Shown: piece after piece, positions 17,584 to 26,352 of the stretch
How positions within the stretch are numbered: the first letter of the stretch is position 1
Layout of the letters: each line of letters begins with the position of its first letter
Assembly (NCBI GenBank): GCA_013289985.1
Contig: JABCYW010000017.1
Location: 1 to 64,000 of the forward strand
Direction of reading: 5' to 3'
From: Betaproteobacteria bacterium
GTDB lineage: Bacteria > Pseudomonadota > Gammaproteobacteria > Burkholderiales > Burkholderiaceae_C
Length of the DNA: 64,000 nucleotides
Made by a program: the position numbers and the translations under genes
Notes under the pieces: model-generated
Seen by the model: the letters and a program-made list of their open reading frames with translations, nothing else
Databases searched by the model: none
Told to the model about the DNA's origin: nothing

Positions 17584-19803
17584 ATGGACAACGACACACC
17601 GTGCCACCTGCGTCCGCGCCACTGGGCGCATTCGTTCGCCCGCGCGCTGGCGCGTCGCGTCGGCAGGGTCCTCGCCATCGGCCTGCTCGCCATCGGATTG
17701 CCGGCCTTGCCGGCCAGCCTGCTGTCGAACGCGACGACGCTCGTCGGCACGACGACGGTCGCGGCCACGCAGGACGGCAATCCCGCCGGGATGGCCGAGG
17801 CCTTCAAGGCGACGGCCGGCGCCAGCGGGACGGCCATCCGGATGTCCGCCTATCTTGACGCGGGCAGCAGCGCCGGCACGGTGGTGCTCGGGCTGTTCAC
17901 CGACTCCAACGGGCACCCCGGCAGCCTGCTGACGCGGGGCGTGATCAGCGTGCCCGTGGCGGGCGCGTGGAACACGGTGGCCGTCTCGCCCGTCACGCTC
18001 ACGTCGGGCCAGGCCTACTGGCTGGCCATCCTGGGGCCCGCCGGGGCCGGCACGGTCCAGTTCCGCGACGTCGCCGGCGCCGGGCAATCGGAGACCAGTG
18101 CGTCGTCCACCCTGTCGACGCTTCCCGCCACCTGGAGCAGCGGGACGAGCTATCCCGACGGCGCGCTGGCCATGGTCGTGTCAGCGGCCGACAGCAACAG
18201 TTCGGGCCCGCTCCTGGTGACCTCGCCATCGACGGTGTCGTTCTCCGCGGTGGCCGGCGGATCGAATCCCGCCGCGGCCGCGCTGAGCGTCACGAACGGC
18301 GGCACCGGCACGCTGTCGTTCACGTCCGCCGCGGGCGCATCGTGGCTCGCCGTGTCGCCGGGCAGCGGCACCGCGCCGGCGAGCGTGAAGCTGAGCCCGT
18401 CGATCAGCGGGCTGGCCGCCGGCACCTACACTACCCAGGTGACCATCGCCGCCGGCGCGGCGACCAGCACGATCCCGGTCACCCTCACGCTGGCCGCGCC
18501 GGCCCCCGCCCTGACGGTCTCGCCGGCCACGCTGTCGTTCGGCGCGACGGCCGGCAGCACGAATTCCTCCGCATCGCGCCGTCTCACCATCTCGAGCGCC
18601 AACGGCGCGGCGCAGGCGTTCACCGTGACCAGCAACCAATCCTGGCTCACGGCGTCCTCTTCCAGCGGCACGACGCCGGCCAGCGAGCGGATCCGTGCCT
18701 CGGCCGCGGGCCTGCCGGCGGGAACGTACATCGGCCAGCTCATGGTCACGCCCAGCGGAGCCGGCGCCTCGGCGGCGGTCTCCGTTCCCGTGACGTACAC
18801 GGTCGCCTCCTCCACGCCTTCGGGGCACACCATCTCCGGCACCTTGTCGCCGGCTTCGCTGGGCGCCGGGGCGCTCGTCACCCTGAGCGGCGCCACCGCC
18901 CTCACGACCACGGCCGACGGATCGGGCAACTACGCGTTCAGCGCCGTGGCGGACGGCAGCTACTCGATCTCGCCCAGCAACGCGGGGATCGCCTTCAGCC
19001 CGTCCGCGCAGGGCGTGGTGGTCAACGGCGCCGACGTGGGCGGCGTCAACTTCACGGCCGCCAGCAACGCCACCACCCTTTTCTTCGACGATTTCAGCGG
19101 AACGTCCCTGGGCTCCGCCTGGACCGTCGTCCAGCGGCGCGGGCCTGCCATACAGGGCGAGAACGAATGCAACACGGCCGGCGCCCTGGGCGTCGCCGGC
19201 GGCATCCTGAGCATCACGACCTCCGCCACGCCGGCCACCTGCGGCGATGCCGTCACGGCGCCCAGCGTGCAGCCCTACACCTCCGGGGACATCCAGTGGA
19301 CGAGCCTGAACTTCACCTACGGCTCGGTGGAGGTGCGCGCCAAGTTCCCGCCCCAGAACACGGGGACCTGGCCCGCGATCTGGCTCCTGGGCTCCAACTG
19401 CCAGGCGGCCAACCTGACCAACGGATCCGAGGCGACGGCCTACGACGGCTGCCCGGCCCAGGGAGCCTCCACCTACCGCGAGATCGACGCGGTCGAGTGC
19501 GACGGGCGCAGCTGGTGCCACATCGTCGTCGCGCAGGGCAGCGCGGGCTGGTCGAACCTGTGCTCGTTCCCGGTCGATGCGAACTGGCACGTCTTCAAGC
19601 TCACCTGGACGACCGCCGCGGTATCGATGGCGGTCGACGGCACGCCCACGGGTTGCGGCTTCGCCAACACGGGGCTGAACGGGCCGATGTTCCTGATCAT
19701 GCAGACGCAGACCACCGCCGCGGGCGGCGTGGCGGGGCTTCCCAACAACGCCAACCTGCCCACGACCTTCCAGATCGACTACGTCAAGGTGACGCAGCCG
19801 TAG
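17584..19803 (+). CDS. Secreted modular glycoside hydrolase family 16 enzyme
   Basis: A 739-residue exported protein. After an N-terminal membrane/signal segment (about residues 28-45) comes a beta-sandwich of choice-of-anchor type (about 50-195), two BACON-like repeats of about 95 residues (SWLAVSPGSGTAPASVKLSP and SWLTASSSSGTTPASERIRA), a carboxypeptidase-regulatory-like beta domain (about 415-495) and a C-terminal GH16 domain from about residue 496. The GH16 catalytic motif ExDxxE is present as EIDAVE, residues 633-638, so the enzyme should be active on a beta-1,3/1,4-glucan or galactan. Several Cys pairs in the catalytic domain may form disulfides. Substrate cannot be told. Confidence 0.88.
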   Translation: MDNDTPCHLRPRHWAHSFARALARRVGRVLAIGLLAIGLPALPASLLSNATTLVGTTTVAATQDGNPAGMAEAFKATAGASGTAIRMSAYLDAGSSAGTVVLGLFTDSNGHPGSLLTRGVISVPVAGAWNTVAVSPVTLTSGQAYWLAILGPAGAGTVQFRDVAGAGQSETSASSTLSTLPATWSSGTSYPDGALAMVVSAADSNSSGPLLVTSPSTVSFSAVAGGSNPAAAALSVTNGGTGTLSFTSAAGASWLAVSPGSGTAPASVKLSPSISGLAAGTYTTQVTIAAGAATSTIPVTLTLAAPAPALTVSPATLSFGATAGSTNSSASRRLTISSANGAAQAFTVTSNQSWLTASSSSGTTPASERIRASAAGLPAGTYIGQLMVTPSGAGASAAVSVPVTYTVASSTPSGHTISGTLSPASLGAGALVTLSGATALTTTADGSGNYAFSAVADGSYSISPSNAGIAFSPSAQGVVVNGADVGGVNFTAASNATTLFFDDFSGTSLGSAWTVVQRRGPAIQGENECNTAGALGVAGGILSITTSATPATCGDAVTAPSVQPYTSGDIQWTSLNFTYGSVEVRAKFPPQNTGTWPAIWLLGSNCQAANLTNGSEATAYDGCPAQGASTYREIDAVECDGRSWCHIVVAQGSAGWSNLCSFPVDANWHVFKLTWTTAAVSMAVDGTPTGCGFANTGLNGPMFLIMQTQTTAAGGVAGLPNNANLPTTFQIDYVKVTQP

Positions 19804-19818
19804 CGCGGGCGGCGCGGT

Positions 19819-20847
19819 TCAACGTGCCGCGCACCCCGGGCGATCGAACAGCGCCGCCAGCCCGCACGCCGACATGAACATGCGGCGCTCGTCGTGGCCG
19901 ACGCCGTCCACCGTCAGCACGCGGTGGCGCAGCCGGTCGCCGTCGCGCGAGCGCAGCATCGCGACGTAGTTGAGTCCGCGCGCGTGGCGATCGGGGCCCT
20001 GGGCCTCGCCGGCGCAGCTGACGTCGAGCGCGGGATGGTGCGGATCGGTGTCGGCTCCGCCCAGCAGGTAGGTCACGTCGCGCTGCACGTAGCGGCGTTC
20101 CAGCGCCGCCGCGTCCTGCGTCACGTAGGGTGGCACGTCGCGCTCGAAGCCGTATTTCCAGCGATCCGCCCTGGGGCACGCGCCGGCGACGGCCACCGGG
20201 CGCTGCGGCGAGAACCACAGGTAGGACGACGGATTGGCCACCACGTAGCGCACGCCGATCCCGCGCGCCTCGAGCGCCGCGGCGCCATTGCCGACGACGG
20301 CGTAGCGCTGCACGATCTGGCCGCCACCCGAATGGCCGGCGATCACGACCTGGCGCAGGCCGGGGAAGGCCGAGGCATCGGCCAGCCGCGCAAGGATCGC
20401 ATCGATGGCCGAGAACGAACTGACGGCAACGGGTGCCGTCGCGGGCAGCCCGCCCTCCCACGCGGCGCCATGCCAGCGGAGCACGTCGTCGCCGAGGCCA
20501 CGGGCCCGCGCGTCGACCTCGGTGAGGAATTGCGGCACCAGCACCAGCGTGCGCGGCGCGTCGTCGCCCGCGGCAAGGGCCAGGGCGGCGCGGGCGGTGG
20601 CGAAGTAGGTCGCCGCGTTCCTGTCCACGCCATGGATCACCAGCACGACGCGCGCGGCGTCCGGTTGGGGCGCGTTCCAGTCGTCGCTGGCGTACAGCGG
20701 CAACAGGGCGCCGCTCGCCACCGCGACCCGCTGGGGGCCCACCTCGTCCACGGGCCTGCTGCCCGGGACGGGTCGACTCCACGCCGCGCCTGCAAGAAGG
20801 CACAGCGCGGCGCCGATCGTGCGGATGATTCGCCGGCCTGTCGTCAT
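19819..20847 (-). CDS. Secreted alpha/beta hydrolase
   Basis: A 342-residue protein with a signal peptide (RRIIRTIGAALCLLAGAAWS) and an alpha/beta-hydrolase core: VVLVIHGVDRNAATYF (oxyanion region), the nucleophile elbow AGHSGGGQIVQ, and a late histidine in VDGVGHDERRMF. Asp in LLGGADTDPHHP may complete the triad. It may be an esterase or lipase-like enzyme of the periplasm. The ATG at 20847 is chosen because it gives a normal signal peptide. It converges on the GH16 gene with 15 bases between them. Confidence 0.8.
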   Translation of the reverse strand: MTTGRRIIRTIGAALCLLAGAAWSRPVPGSRPVDEVGPQRVAVASGALLPLYASDDWNAPQPDAARVVLVIHGVDRNAATYFATARAALALAAGDDAPRTLVLVPQFLTEVDARARGLGDDVLRWHGAAWEGGLPATAPVAVSSFSAIDAILARLADASAFPGLRQVVIAGHSGGGQIVQRYAVVGNGAAALEARGIGVRYVVANPSSYLWFSPQRPVAVAGACPRADRWKYGFERDVPPYVTQDAAALERRYVQRDVTYLLGGADTDPHHPALDVSCAGEAQGPDRHARGLNYVAMLRSRDGDRLRHRVLTVDGVGHDERRMFMSACGLAALFDRPGCAAR

Positions 20848-20900
20848 CGAGCGATCAGAAGCCGGGGATGTGAACCCCGTGTTGCCGCGCCGGCAGCATG

Positions 20901-20924
20901 AAAAAGGGCGACCGAAGTCGCCCT
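20901..20924 (-). terminator. Rho-independent terminator of the PEP-CTERM gene
   Basis: On the minus strand an 8-bp stem AGGGCGAC / GTCGCCCT closes on a 4-base loop and is followed by a run of T. It lies about 35 bases downstream of the PEP-CTERM stop codon. Confidence 0.85.
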
Positions 20925-20958
20925 GCGCCATGGGCCGCTCCGGGCGGCCATCGCGAGA

Positions 20959-21525
20959 TCAGTTCGTCTTGCGGCGCTTGGCCAGCGTGCCGACCAGGCA
21001 CAGGCCGGCCAGCAGCAGCGCGGCGTTCGCCGGCTCGGGAACGGCCGCCGCGACGTCAAAGGAGTATTTGCCGCCACTGGCGCCGGCGGTGCGGCCCTCG
21101 ACGGCGATGAAGTATTTGCCGGCTGCAAGGTGATCGACCAGCGAGTCGCCGCTTGCGCCGAAGCTGATCTGGTCGATCAGGTGGTACGACGACAGGCTGC
21201 CGCCCGCGAGGAAGGTGCCCGCGTACAACTGCAGTTCGCCGGCGTTGCCGGTGAACGCGTATTTGCTGTTGGTCGTCACGACCTGGGCCGAGGCGGTGAC
21301 ATCGTCGCCGACCAGCATCGTGAAATCGTAGGTGTCGGTGAAGAAGGTGCCCACGGGCTGCGCGGCCGACACGCTCCAGATGACGTCGTCGCGCGAGTAG
21401 TCCGTTCCGAAACCGACGGGGCCAATGTTCGTGACTGTCGGGGGGTGTGTGACGACCGGTGCGGCCGAGGCGGCGAAAACGGCACTGGCCAGTACCAGCG
21501 CCGTGGCGAGCGACTTCTTGTTCAT
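20959..21525 (-). CDS. PEP-CTERM sorting-signal protein
   Basis: A 188-residue exported protein with an N-terminal signal (MNKKSLATALVLASAVFAAS), a beta-rich middle with FTDTYDFTMLVGDDVTAS and GKYFIAVEGRTAG, and a C-terminal sorting tail: VPEPANAALLLAGLCLVGTL followed by a basic end AKRRKTN. The VPEP motif, hydrophobic helix and basic cluster are the substrate signal for exosortase (EpsH/XrtA-type), which links such proteins to extracellular polysaccharide. No exosortase gene is in the window. An AGGAGG site precedes the ATG, and a terminator follows. Confidence 0.9.
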   Translation of the reverse strand: MNKKSLATALVLASAVFAASAAPVVTHPPTVTNIGPVGFGTDYSRDDVIWSVSAAQPVGTFFTDTYDFTMLVGDDVTASAQVVTTNSKYAFTGNAGELQLYAGTFLAGGSLSSYHLIDQISFGASGDSLVDHLAAGKYFIAVEGRTAGASGGKYSFDVAAAVPEPANAALLLAGLCLVGTLAKRRKTN

Positions 21526-21796
21526 GGGCTTCCCTCCTGAGGTGGTCCCGCCCGCAGGCAGGGTTGTTTTCCGATGGTCGCCCCGTGTGCACCCGGCGAC
21601 CCTCGTGAAGGTCGCCCTGGATGCCGCGAAGCGCATGCCTGGCCCGCGAGGGCTGCATGGATGAGCAATTGTGGCATTGCACCATGCAGCTTTCCTATCG
21701 GCTGGCTGTCAAGAAGAGCCCCCGGCCTCCCCGAAAGTGGTGAACTTCCTGGGGGGTCCGCCCGTCACGGCTGCGCGGGTGTGACAAAAGTCATCT

Positions 21797-23164
21797 CTAG
21801 AAGCGGTAGTTCATGCCGCCTTCCACGCCGTTCGGATGGAAACCCACTCGCGCCACATTGCCGTCCAGGTTGCCGCCATCGAGAAGCGAGTAGTTCGCGT
21901 TGCGGTTGTTGATTACCTTCCCCGCAGTTGCATAGAGCAGCGCATTGGGCATCAGCTCGTACCAGTAGCTGACGCCATACAGCGTGGCATCCTTGTTCAG
22001 CTGCGACATGTCGTTGAGGCGCGTCCACCCCGCGCTGAACTTGCTCTTGCCGAACGGGACGATGGCGCTGAGGCCATAACCTGTCGCACTTGAAAGCGTC
22101 TTGGTGACGTCCTGGTAATTTCCGCCGGAGATCGTCCCATGGATGAAATCTCCGAATATCTGGACGACGCCAAAATCGTAGTTCGCCGCCAGCTGAAAGC
22201 CCTTCTTCCTGGCGATCGCGGTCTCCCCCGCCGTAACGAAGCTGGCGTTGTGCAGGTTCCAGGTCGAGACGGCGGCCTGGCCCTTGGAGTACGAATAGAC
22301 GCCCGTCAAGTCGAAGCCTTGACCGGATTTCGAACTGATCGTCGTTGCACCCGTCACGACGTTGCCGTGGGTGTTGTTTTCCGATCCCGTGGAGTAGGTG
22401 AACTGGCCGCGAAGATTGGCGACCTGCGGAGTCGACCAGGCGATGGAGCTGTTCAACCGGGTCGGCATGGCGCCGACGACAGGCAACAAGGAAGTCAGGT
22501 TGCCATACAGCCCGTCGCCGTGCGCACTGCCGATGGCACCCATCATGAAGTACGAGCCCGCGTATTGACGGCCGATCGAGATCTGGCCGAAGCCGGCGTC
22601 GATGCCGGCCCACATCTGGCGCGAGAAGACCTGGGAGCCCGTACCGAGCGTGCCCCCCGAGGACGGCGTGCTGACGTTGGCGCCGGTTGCCGGCGTCGCA
22701 TTGCCCGCCTCTCCCGTATCGAACTGCACGCCCGCTTCGGCCAGTGCGGTCACTTTCACCTGCCCGACCGTCGACGTCGCCTGCACACCCAGGCGCGAGT
22801 TCGAGAAGCCACCGGTACCCTCCAGCCGGGTCTTGGGGCCATAGCCACTGTTGGCCTGGTTGACCGACACGTCGGCAATACCGTAGAACCTGAACTGCGG
22901 CGTTCCCGGATTCTCGGGTTTCGCCGGCACAGGCGTCGATATCGCCGATTTCTCGCGATCTCGAAGCTGCTGCTGGAGCTCGGATGTGTCCGTCGGCGAT
23001 TTGGGTGCTTCAGCCTGTCTTGCAAGAAGTTGCTCGATCAACTTGCGCTGGGCGGCGAGCTCCTGTTTGAGCGCTTCCACCTCGGTGTCCACGTCTGCGG
23101 AAAGCACCGGCCCTGACCCTAGCAGTACCATCGCGGCCACGGCGATCATCGTTTGGTTTCTCAC
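21797..23164 (-). CDS. Outer-membrane general porin (Gram-negative porin family)
   Basis: A 455-residue porin of the betaproteobacterial type. After the signal peptide (cleavage near VLSAD) comes an unusual 60-residue predicted coiled-coil (EVEALKQELAAQRKLIEQLL) and then a 16-strand barrel beginning FRFYGIADVSVN, with SRLGVQA and RQMWAGIDAGFGQISIGRQY, and ending in the outer-membrane sorting signal with terminal Phe. It starts with GTG behind a strong AAGGAG site. It follows the MFS transporter gene after about 90 bases and is probably its outer-membrane partner for an aromatic acid. Confidence 0.92.
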   Translation of the reverse strand: MRNQTMIAVAAMVLLGSGPVLSADVDTEVEALKQELAAQRKLIEQLLARQAEAPKSPTDTSELQQQLRDREKSAISTPVPAKPENPGTPQFRFYGIADVSVNQANSGYGPKTRLEGTGGFSNSRLGVQATSTVGQVKVTALAEAGVQFDTGEAGNATPATGANVSTPSSGGTLGTGSQVFSRQMWAGIDAGFGQISIGRQYAGSYFMMGAIGSAHGDGLYGNLTSLLPVVGAMPTRLNSSIAWSTPQVANLRGQFTYSTGSENNTHGNVVTGATTISSKSGQGFDLTGVYSYSKGQAAVSTWNLHNASFVTAGETAIARKKGFQLAANYDFGVVQIFGDFIHGTISGGNYQDVTKTLSSATGYGLSAIVPFGKSKFSAGWTRLNDMSQLNKDATLYGVSYWYELMPNALLYATAGKVINNRNANYSLLDGGNLDGNVARVGFHPNGVEGGMNYRF

Positions 23165-23251
23165 GGCATGTCTCCTTCATGTATGCACAGATTTGCGAGG
23201 GGGAATCAAGCGAAGCTCTTCGATCTGCCTGGTGAGCCTCATTCGACGGAT

Positions 23252-24601
23252 TCAGTCAGGGCGAACGACTGCCGGGCCGCCGCCGGCTTGCTCACCGAAT
23301 ACCTTGTTCATCGCGTACAGGGCCGCGCATGCGATGAGTGCCGGAATCCCGATCAGGGTGAACATGACCGAGAGCCCCACCCCGAGCGACACCATCCAGC
23401 CGCCCGCGGCCACGCCGACGAACGAGCCGATCCGGCCAATGCCCGATGCCCAACTGACGCCGGTCGCACGGTTGGCGGTGGGGTAGTACGCCGCGGCCAG
23501 CGCATTCACGCCCACCTGGCCGCCCGACACGCAGAAGCCGGCAGCGAAGACCGACAGCATCAGTGCCGCGATGTGCCCGGCGCTGCTTCCGATGAGTGCG
23601 GTGAACATCGCTGCCATCAAGTAGGCGATGCTCAGCACGCGCGCGGCCCGGAATCTGTCCATCAACTGGCCGATCGAGATCGCGCCGACCGTGCCGCCCG
23701 TCTGGAACATCGCGGAGACCAGGGACGCCTCGATCAGCGACAGGCCAGTGGATTTGACGAGTGTCGGCAGCCAGTTCGACAACAAGTAGATGACGAGCAG
23801 GCTCATGAAGAAGGTCAGCCAGATGAGGGCCGTTCCTCGTCGCAGGTCCGCATCGAACAGGCGGCCGACAGGCGAGCCGGTAGCCGCTGGAGGCGTCGTC
23901 CATACGACGGACGACAGGTTCTCGGCGGGAACGATCCGCTGCAAGATGCGCCGCACGCGCTCCGGGTCAGCCCCACGCATCACCAGATAGGTCGCCGACT
24001 CGGGCAGCGCGACAGTCAAGAACGGCACGAGTCCCAGCGGAAGCACCCCACCCAGTACGAGTACCTGGCGCCAACCCCATTGATTGACGATGTGGGCCGC
24101 AAGGACACCGCCCAGCCCCGAGCCGAGCGTGAGCCCGCAGAACATCGCCGTGACGAGCACTGATCGGTGCCGCCGAGGCGCGTACTCCGAGCTCAACGTG
24201 ACTGACATCGGCATGGCGCCACCCAACCCTATTCCGGTCAGGAAGCGCAGCGCCGCCAGGGTGGTCCATGAGTCGGCGAGCCCGCAACACAGGGACGCCA
24301 CGCCGAAGAAGGCGACGCTGGCGAGCATGATCGTCTTGCGGCCGTACCGGTCCGCGAGCGGTCCGAAGAGCAACGCTCCGATCATCAGACCTGCCAATCC
24401 CGTTCCGAACAGAGCTGACAGATGGCCCGTCGTGAGCTGCCACTCCGCGCGGAGGGCCGGCGCGATGAAGGCGATCGAGGCCGTGTCGAAGCCGTCGACG
24501 GCGACGACGCAGAAGCAGAGCAGCAGCACGTTGACCTGCATCCTCGATACCTTCTGGGCATCGATGAAGCTCTGCACGTTGATTTCGCGATGCGATGTCA
24601 T
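23252..24601 (-). CDS. Aromatic acid:H+ symporter, AAHS subfamily MFS transporter
   Basis: A 449-residue 12-helix carrier of the PcaK/BenK/MhpT type. The first helix has the family motif DGFDTASIAFIAPAL (DGxD), and loop 2-3 has the MFS motif GPLADRYGRKT, with its counterpart GQLMDRFRAARVL in the second half. It would import an aromatic carboxylate with protons across the inner membrane. The ATG at 24601 lies 17 bases after a small 44-codon reading frame, and the whole unit is downstream of the first copy of the shared palindromic operator, tying it to the aromatic catabolic genes. Confidence 0.9.
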   Translation of the reverse strand: MTSHREINVQSFIDAQKVSRMQVNVLLLCFCVVAVDGFDTASIAFIAPALRAEWQLTTGHLSALFGTGLAGLMIGALLFGPLADRYGRKTIMLASVAFFGVASLCCGLADSWTTLAALRFLTGIGLGGAMPMSVTLSSEYAPRRHRSVLVTAMFCGLTLGSGLGGVLAAHIVNQWGWRQVLVLGGVLPLGLVPFLTVALPESATYLVMRGADPERVRRILQRIVPAENLSSVVWTTPPAATGSPVGRLFDADLRRGTALIWLTFFMSLLVIYLLSNWLPTLVKSTGLSLIEASLVSAMFQTGGTVGAISIGQLMDRFRAARVLSIAYLMAAMFTALIGSSAGHIAALMLSVFAAGFCVSGGQVGVNALAAAYYPTANRATGVSWASGIGRIGSFVGVAAGGWMVSLGVGLSVMFTLIGIPALIACAALYAMNKVFGEQAGGGPAVVRPD

Positions 24602-24618
24602 GGGCCGTGCCTCGGCGC

Positions 24619-24753
24619 TCAGGACTGCTGGCGCGCGCCGAGGGCGAATGCGCGATTGCTTGCTCGATCGCCGACCGAGCCGACCCCAAAAATCGCCAAC
24701 AGCATCCAGAACGCGAGGGCGAGCCTTGCCCTGGCCGCAACTGATCGGACCAT
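24619..24753 (-). CDS. Small membrane protein ORF ahead of the aromatic transporter
   Basis: A 44-codon frame starting MVRSVAARARLALAFWMLLA with an AGGAG site 5 bases before the ATG. It has a single hydrophobic segment (about residues 11-28) and a polar tail ending ARQQS. It sits between the regulated promoter and the MFS gene, with 17 bases to the latter. I do not recognise it. It may be a small membrane subunit, a leader peptide, or the stump of a deleted gene. Confidence 0.45.
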   Translation of the reverse strand: MVRSVAARARLALAFWMLLAIFGVGSVGDRASNRAFALGARQQS

Positions 24754-24835
24754 GATGTCTCCTACTTGTGAACGCCTGTCGCGGCGCATGAGCTCGCATC
24801 CCGGCATCGCCCGCCGGGGAACTGCGACATTCACG

Positions 24836-24877
24836 CTTTACGTTCGTAAAGTATATTGAGTCACGGACCGATTGCAA
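24836..24877 (-). promoter_or_regulatory. Promoter with palindromic operator, copy 1 (transporter genes)
   Basis: On the minus strand: -35 TTGCAA (24872-24877), 16-base spacer, -10 TATACT (24850-24855), with the -10 overlapping the palindrome at 24836-24851. In the direction of transcription the palindrome reads CTTTACGAACGTAAAG. Copies of the same arrangement occur at 42377-42418 and 56021-56063. Overlap with the -10 box implies repression. It is 82 bases upstream of the small ORF start. Confidence 0.75.
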
Positions 24878-24994
24878 GGGAAATCGACACGCGGTGCGGA
24901 TGCAGTGCGCTGCCTCGGCTCGGCGTCAGCGCGCACGGAACGATCAACTGGACCTGGAAGCGGGCTCCCCCTGTCCGTTCGCCGGGATCGGAGC

Positions 24995-25143
24995 CGCAGC
25001 TTGAAGCCACCGGTCGTGCCGATGCCCTGCACGCGCGGCGGCGGGAACATCAGGATGAAGGCGTCCTGGATTGCGCCGAACTTCTGGTTCAGCTGCTGTG
25101 CGATCGCGGCCGCCGACAACGAGGCGCCGGAATGGATGAGGTA
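24995..25143 (-). pseudogene. Remnant of an RND multidrug efflux pump gene
   Basis: Right after the ribBA stop codon and in the same frame there is a stretch of about 45 residues that reads SAAAIAQQLNQKFGAIQDAF, then MFPPPRVQGIGTTGGFKL. This is the porter-domain segment of AcrB/MexF-type RND transporters (typically AFVxxFPPPPVxGLGTxGGFKL). Homology stops on both sides and nothing else of the roughly 1,050-residue protein remains. It is a gene fragment left by recombination. Confidence 0.7.
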
Positions 25144-26352
25144 CTAGGCGACGAGGCCGAGCGTGTGGCCCATGAGTACCTGCTTGGCCTTCATGTAGGC
25201 CGCGTTCTCGTCGTGAAGCGAGGAGATCAGCGGAACCCGCTCGACGATGCGAAGGCCGTAGTCCGCGATGCCGTCGTACTTCTGCCGGTTGTTCGTCATG
25301 AGGCGCATGGCGCGCACGCCGAGGTCGCGCAACATCTGCGCGCCGACGGCGTAGTCGCGACTGTCGACAGGGAGACCGAGCCGGACGTTGGCTTCGACGG
25401 TGTCCGCGCCTTCGTCCTGGAGCGCATAGGCACGCAGCTTGTCCAGGAGGCCGATGCCGCGCCCTTCGTGGCCGCGCAGGTAGACGACGACGCCGCGGCC
25501 CTCCGCCGCGACGCGCCGCATGGCGTCATCCAGCTGGGGCTTGCAGTCGCAGCGCATGGAGCCGAAGACCTCGCTGGTCATGCACTCCGAGTGCACTCGC
25601 ACGAGCACGTCGCGTCCGTCGGCCACGTCGCCCATCACCAGGGCCAGCTGTTCGCGTCCGGTGACGAGCTCGCGGTAGCCATGCAGCGTGAACACGCCGA
25701 AGGGTGTCGGCATGCGGACGCTGGACACCCTTTCGACGATGCGTTCGGTGCGCCGGCGGTAGGCGATGAGGTCCTTGATCGTGATCAACGGCAGGCCGTG
25801 CTGGCGGGCGAAGCGCTCGAGCTCGGGACGGCGCGCCATCGTTCCGTCGTCATTCACGATCTCCACCAGCGCGCCGCCGGGGCGCAGTCCGGCAAGGCGC
25901 GTGAGGTCGACGGCCGCCTCCGTGTGCCCGGCCCTGGCCAGCACCCCTCCCGGAACCGCGCGCAGCGGAAAGACATGCCCCGGCCTGTTGAAATCACCCG
26001 AGGCGACCTGCGGGTCGACGAGCGCGCGCAGCGTCGCGGCGCGATCGGACGCCGAGATGCCGGTGGACGTGCCGTGCCGGTAGTCCACCGTCACGGTGTA
26101 GGCCGTCGACATGGAGTCGGTGTTGCGGGAGACCATGAGCGGCAGATTGAGGTGATCCAGCCGCTCGCCGGGCAGGCCCGCGCAGATGACGCCGCTGCTG
26201 TAGCGGACCATGAAGGCGAGCCGCTCCTGCGTCGCGTGCTCCGCCGCCAGGATGAGGTCGCCCTCGTTCTCTCGATCCTCGTCGTCCACGACGACAACCA
26301 TGGAGCCTTTCGCCATCGCGGCCAGGGCGTCTTCGATGCGGTCTGCCTTCAT
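25144..26352 (-). CDS. ribBA: Bifunctional DHBP synthase / GTP cyclohydrolase II
   Basis: A 402-residue riboflavin-synthesis enzyme. The N-terminal RibB domain (about 1-200) shows VDDEDRENEGDLI and DYRHGTSTGISASDRA; it makes 3,4-dihydroxy-2-butanone 4-phosphate. The C-terminal RibA domain (about 205-400) shows VRVHSECMTSEVFGSMRCDC with zinc-ligand cysteines, YLRGHEGRGIGLLDK and the late TNNRQKYDGI motif; it opens GTP. No other rib gene and no FMN riboswitch is nearby, so it looks like an accessory copy supplying flavin to the FMN/FAD enzymes of this region. Confidence 0.93.
   Translation of the reverse strand: MKADRIEDALAAMAKGSMVVVVDDEDRENEGDLILAAEHATQERLAFMVRYSSGVICAGLPGERLDHLNLPLMVSRNTDSMSTAYTVTVDYRHGTSTGISASDRAATLRALVDPQVASGDFNRPGHVFPLRAVPGGVLARAGHTEAAVDLTRLAGLRPGGALVEIVNDDGTMARRPELERFARQHGLPLITIKDLIAYRRRTERIVERVSSVRMPTPFGVFTLHGYRELVTGREQLALVMGDVADGRDVLVRVHSECMTSEVFGSMRCDCKPQLDDAMRRVAAEGRGVVVYLRGHEGRGIGLLDKLRAYALQDEGADTVEANVRLGLPVDSRDYAVGAQMLRDLGVRAMRLMTNNRQKYDGIADYGLRIVERVPLISSLHDENAAYMKAKQVLMGHTLGLVA

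Noticed and set aside
14449-17599. Very long open frames opposite the ABC/GntR operon and in many other places
   Set aside because: High third-position GC leaves antisense frames open. Their products are Arg/Ala/Gly/His-rich low-complexity strings without domains, while the opposite strand encodes recognisable proteins.
24838-25119. A 93-residue protein gene on the minus strand
   Set aside because: Only its first third resembles a protein (an RND pump segment); the rest is Arg/Ser/Pro-rich and lies over the promoter/operator. Treated as a gene fragment.
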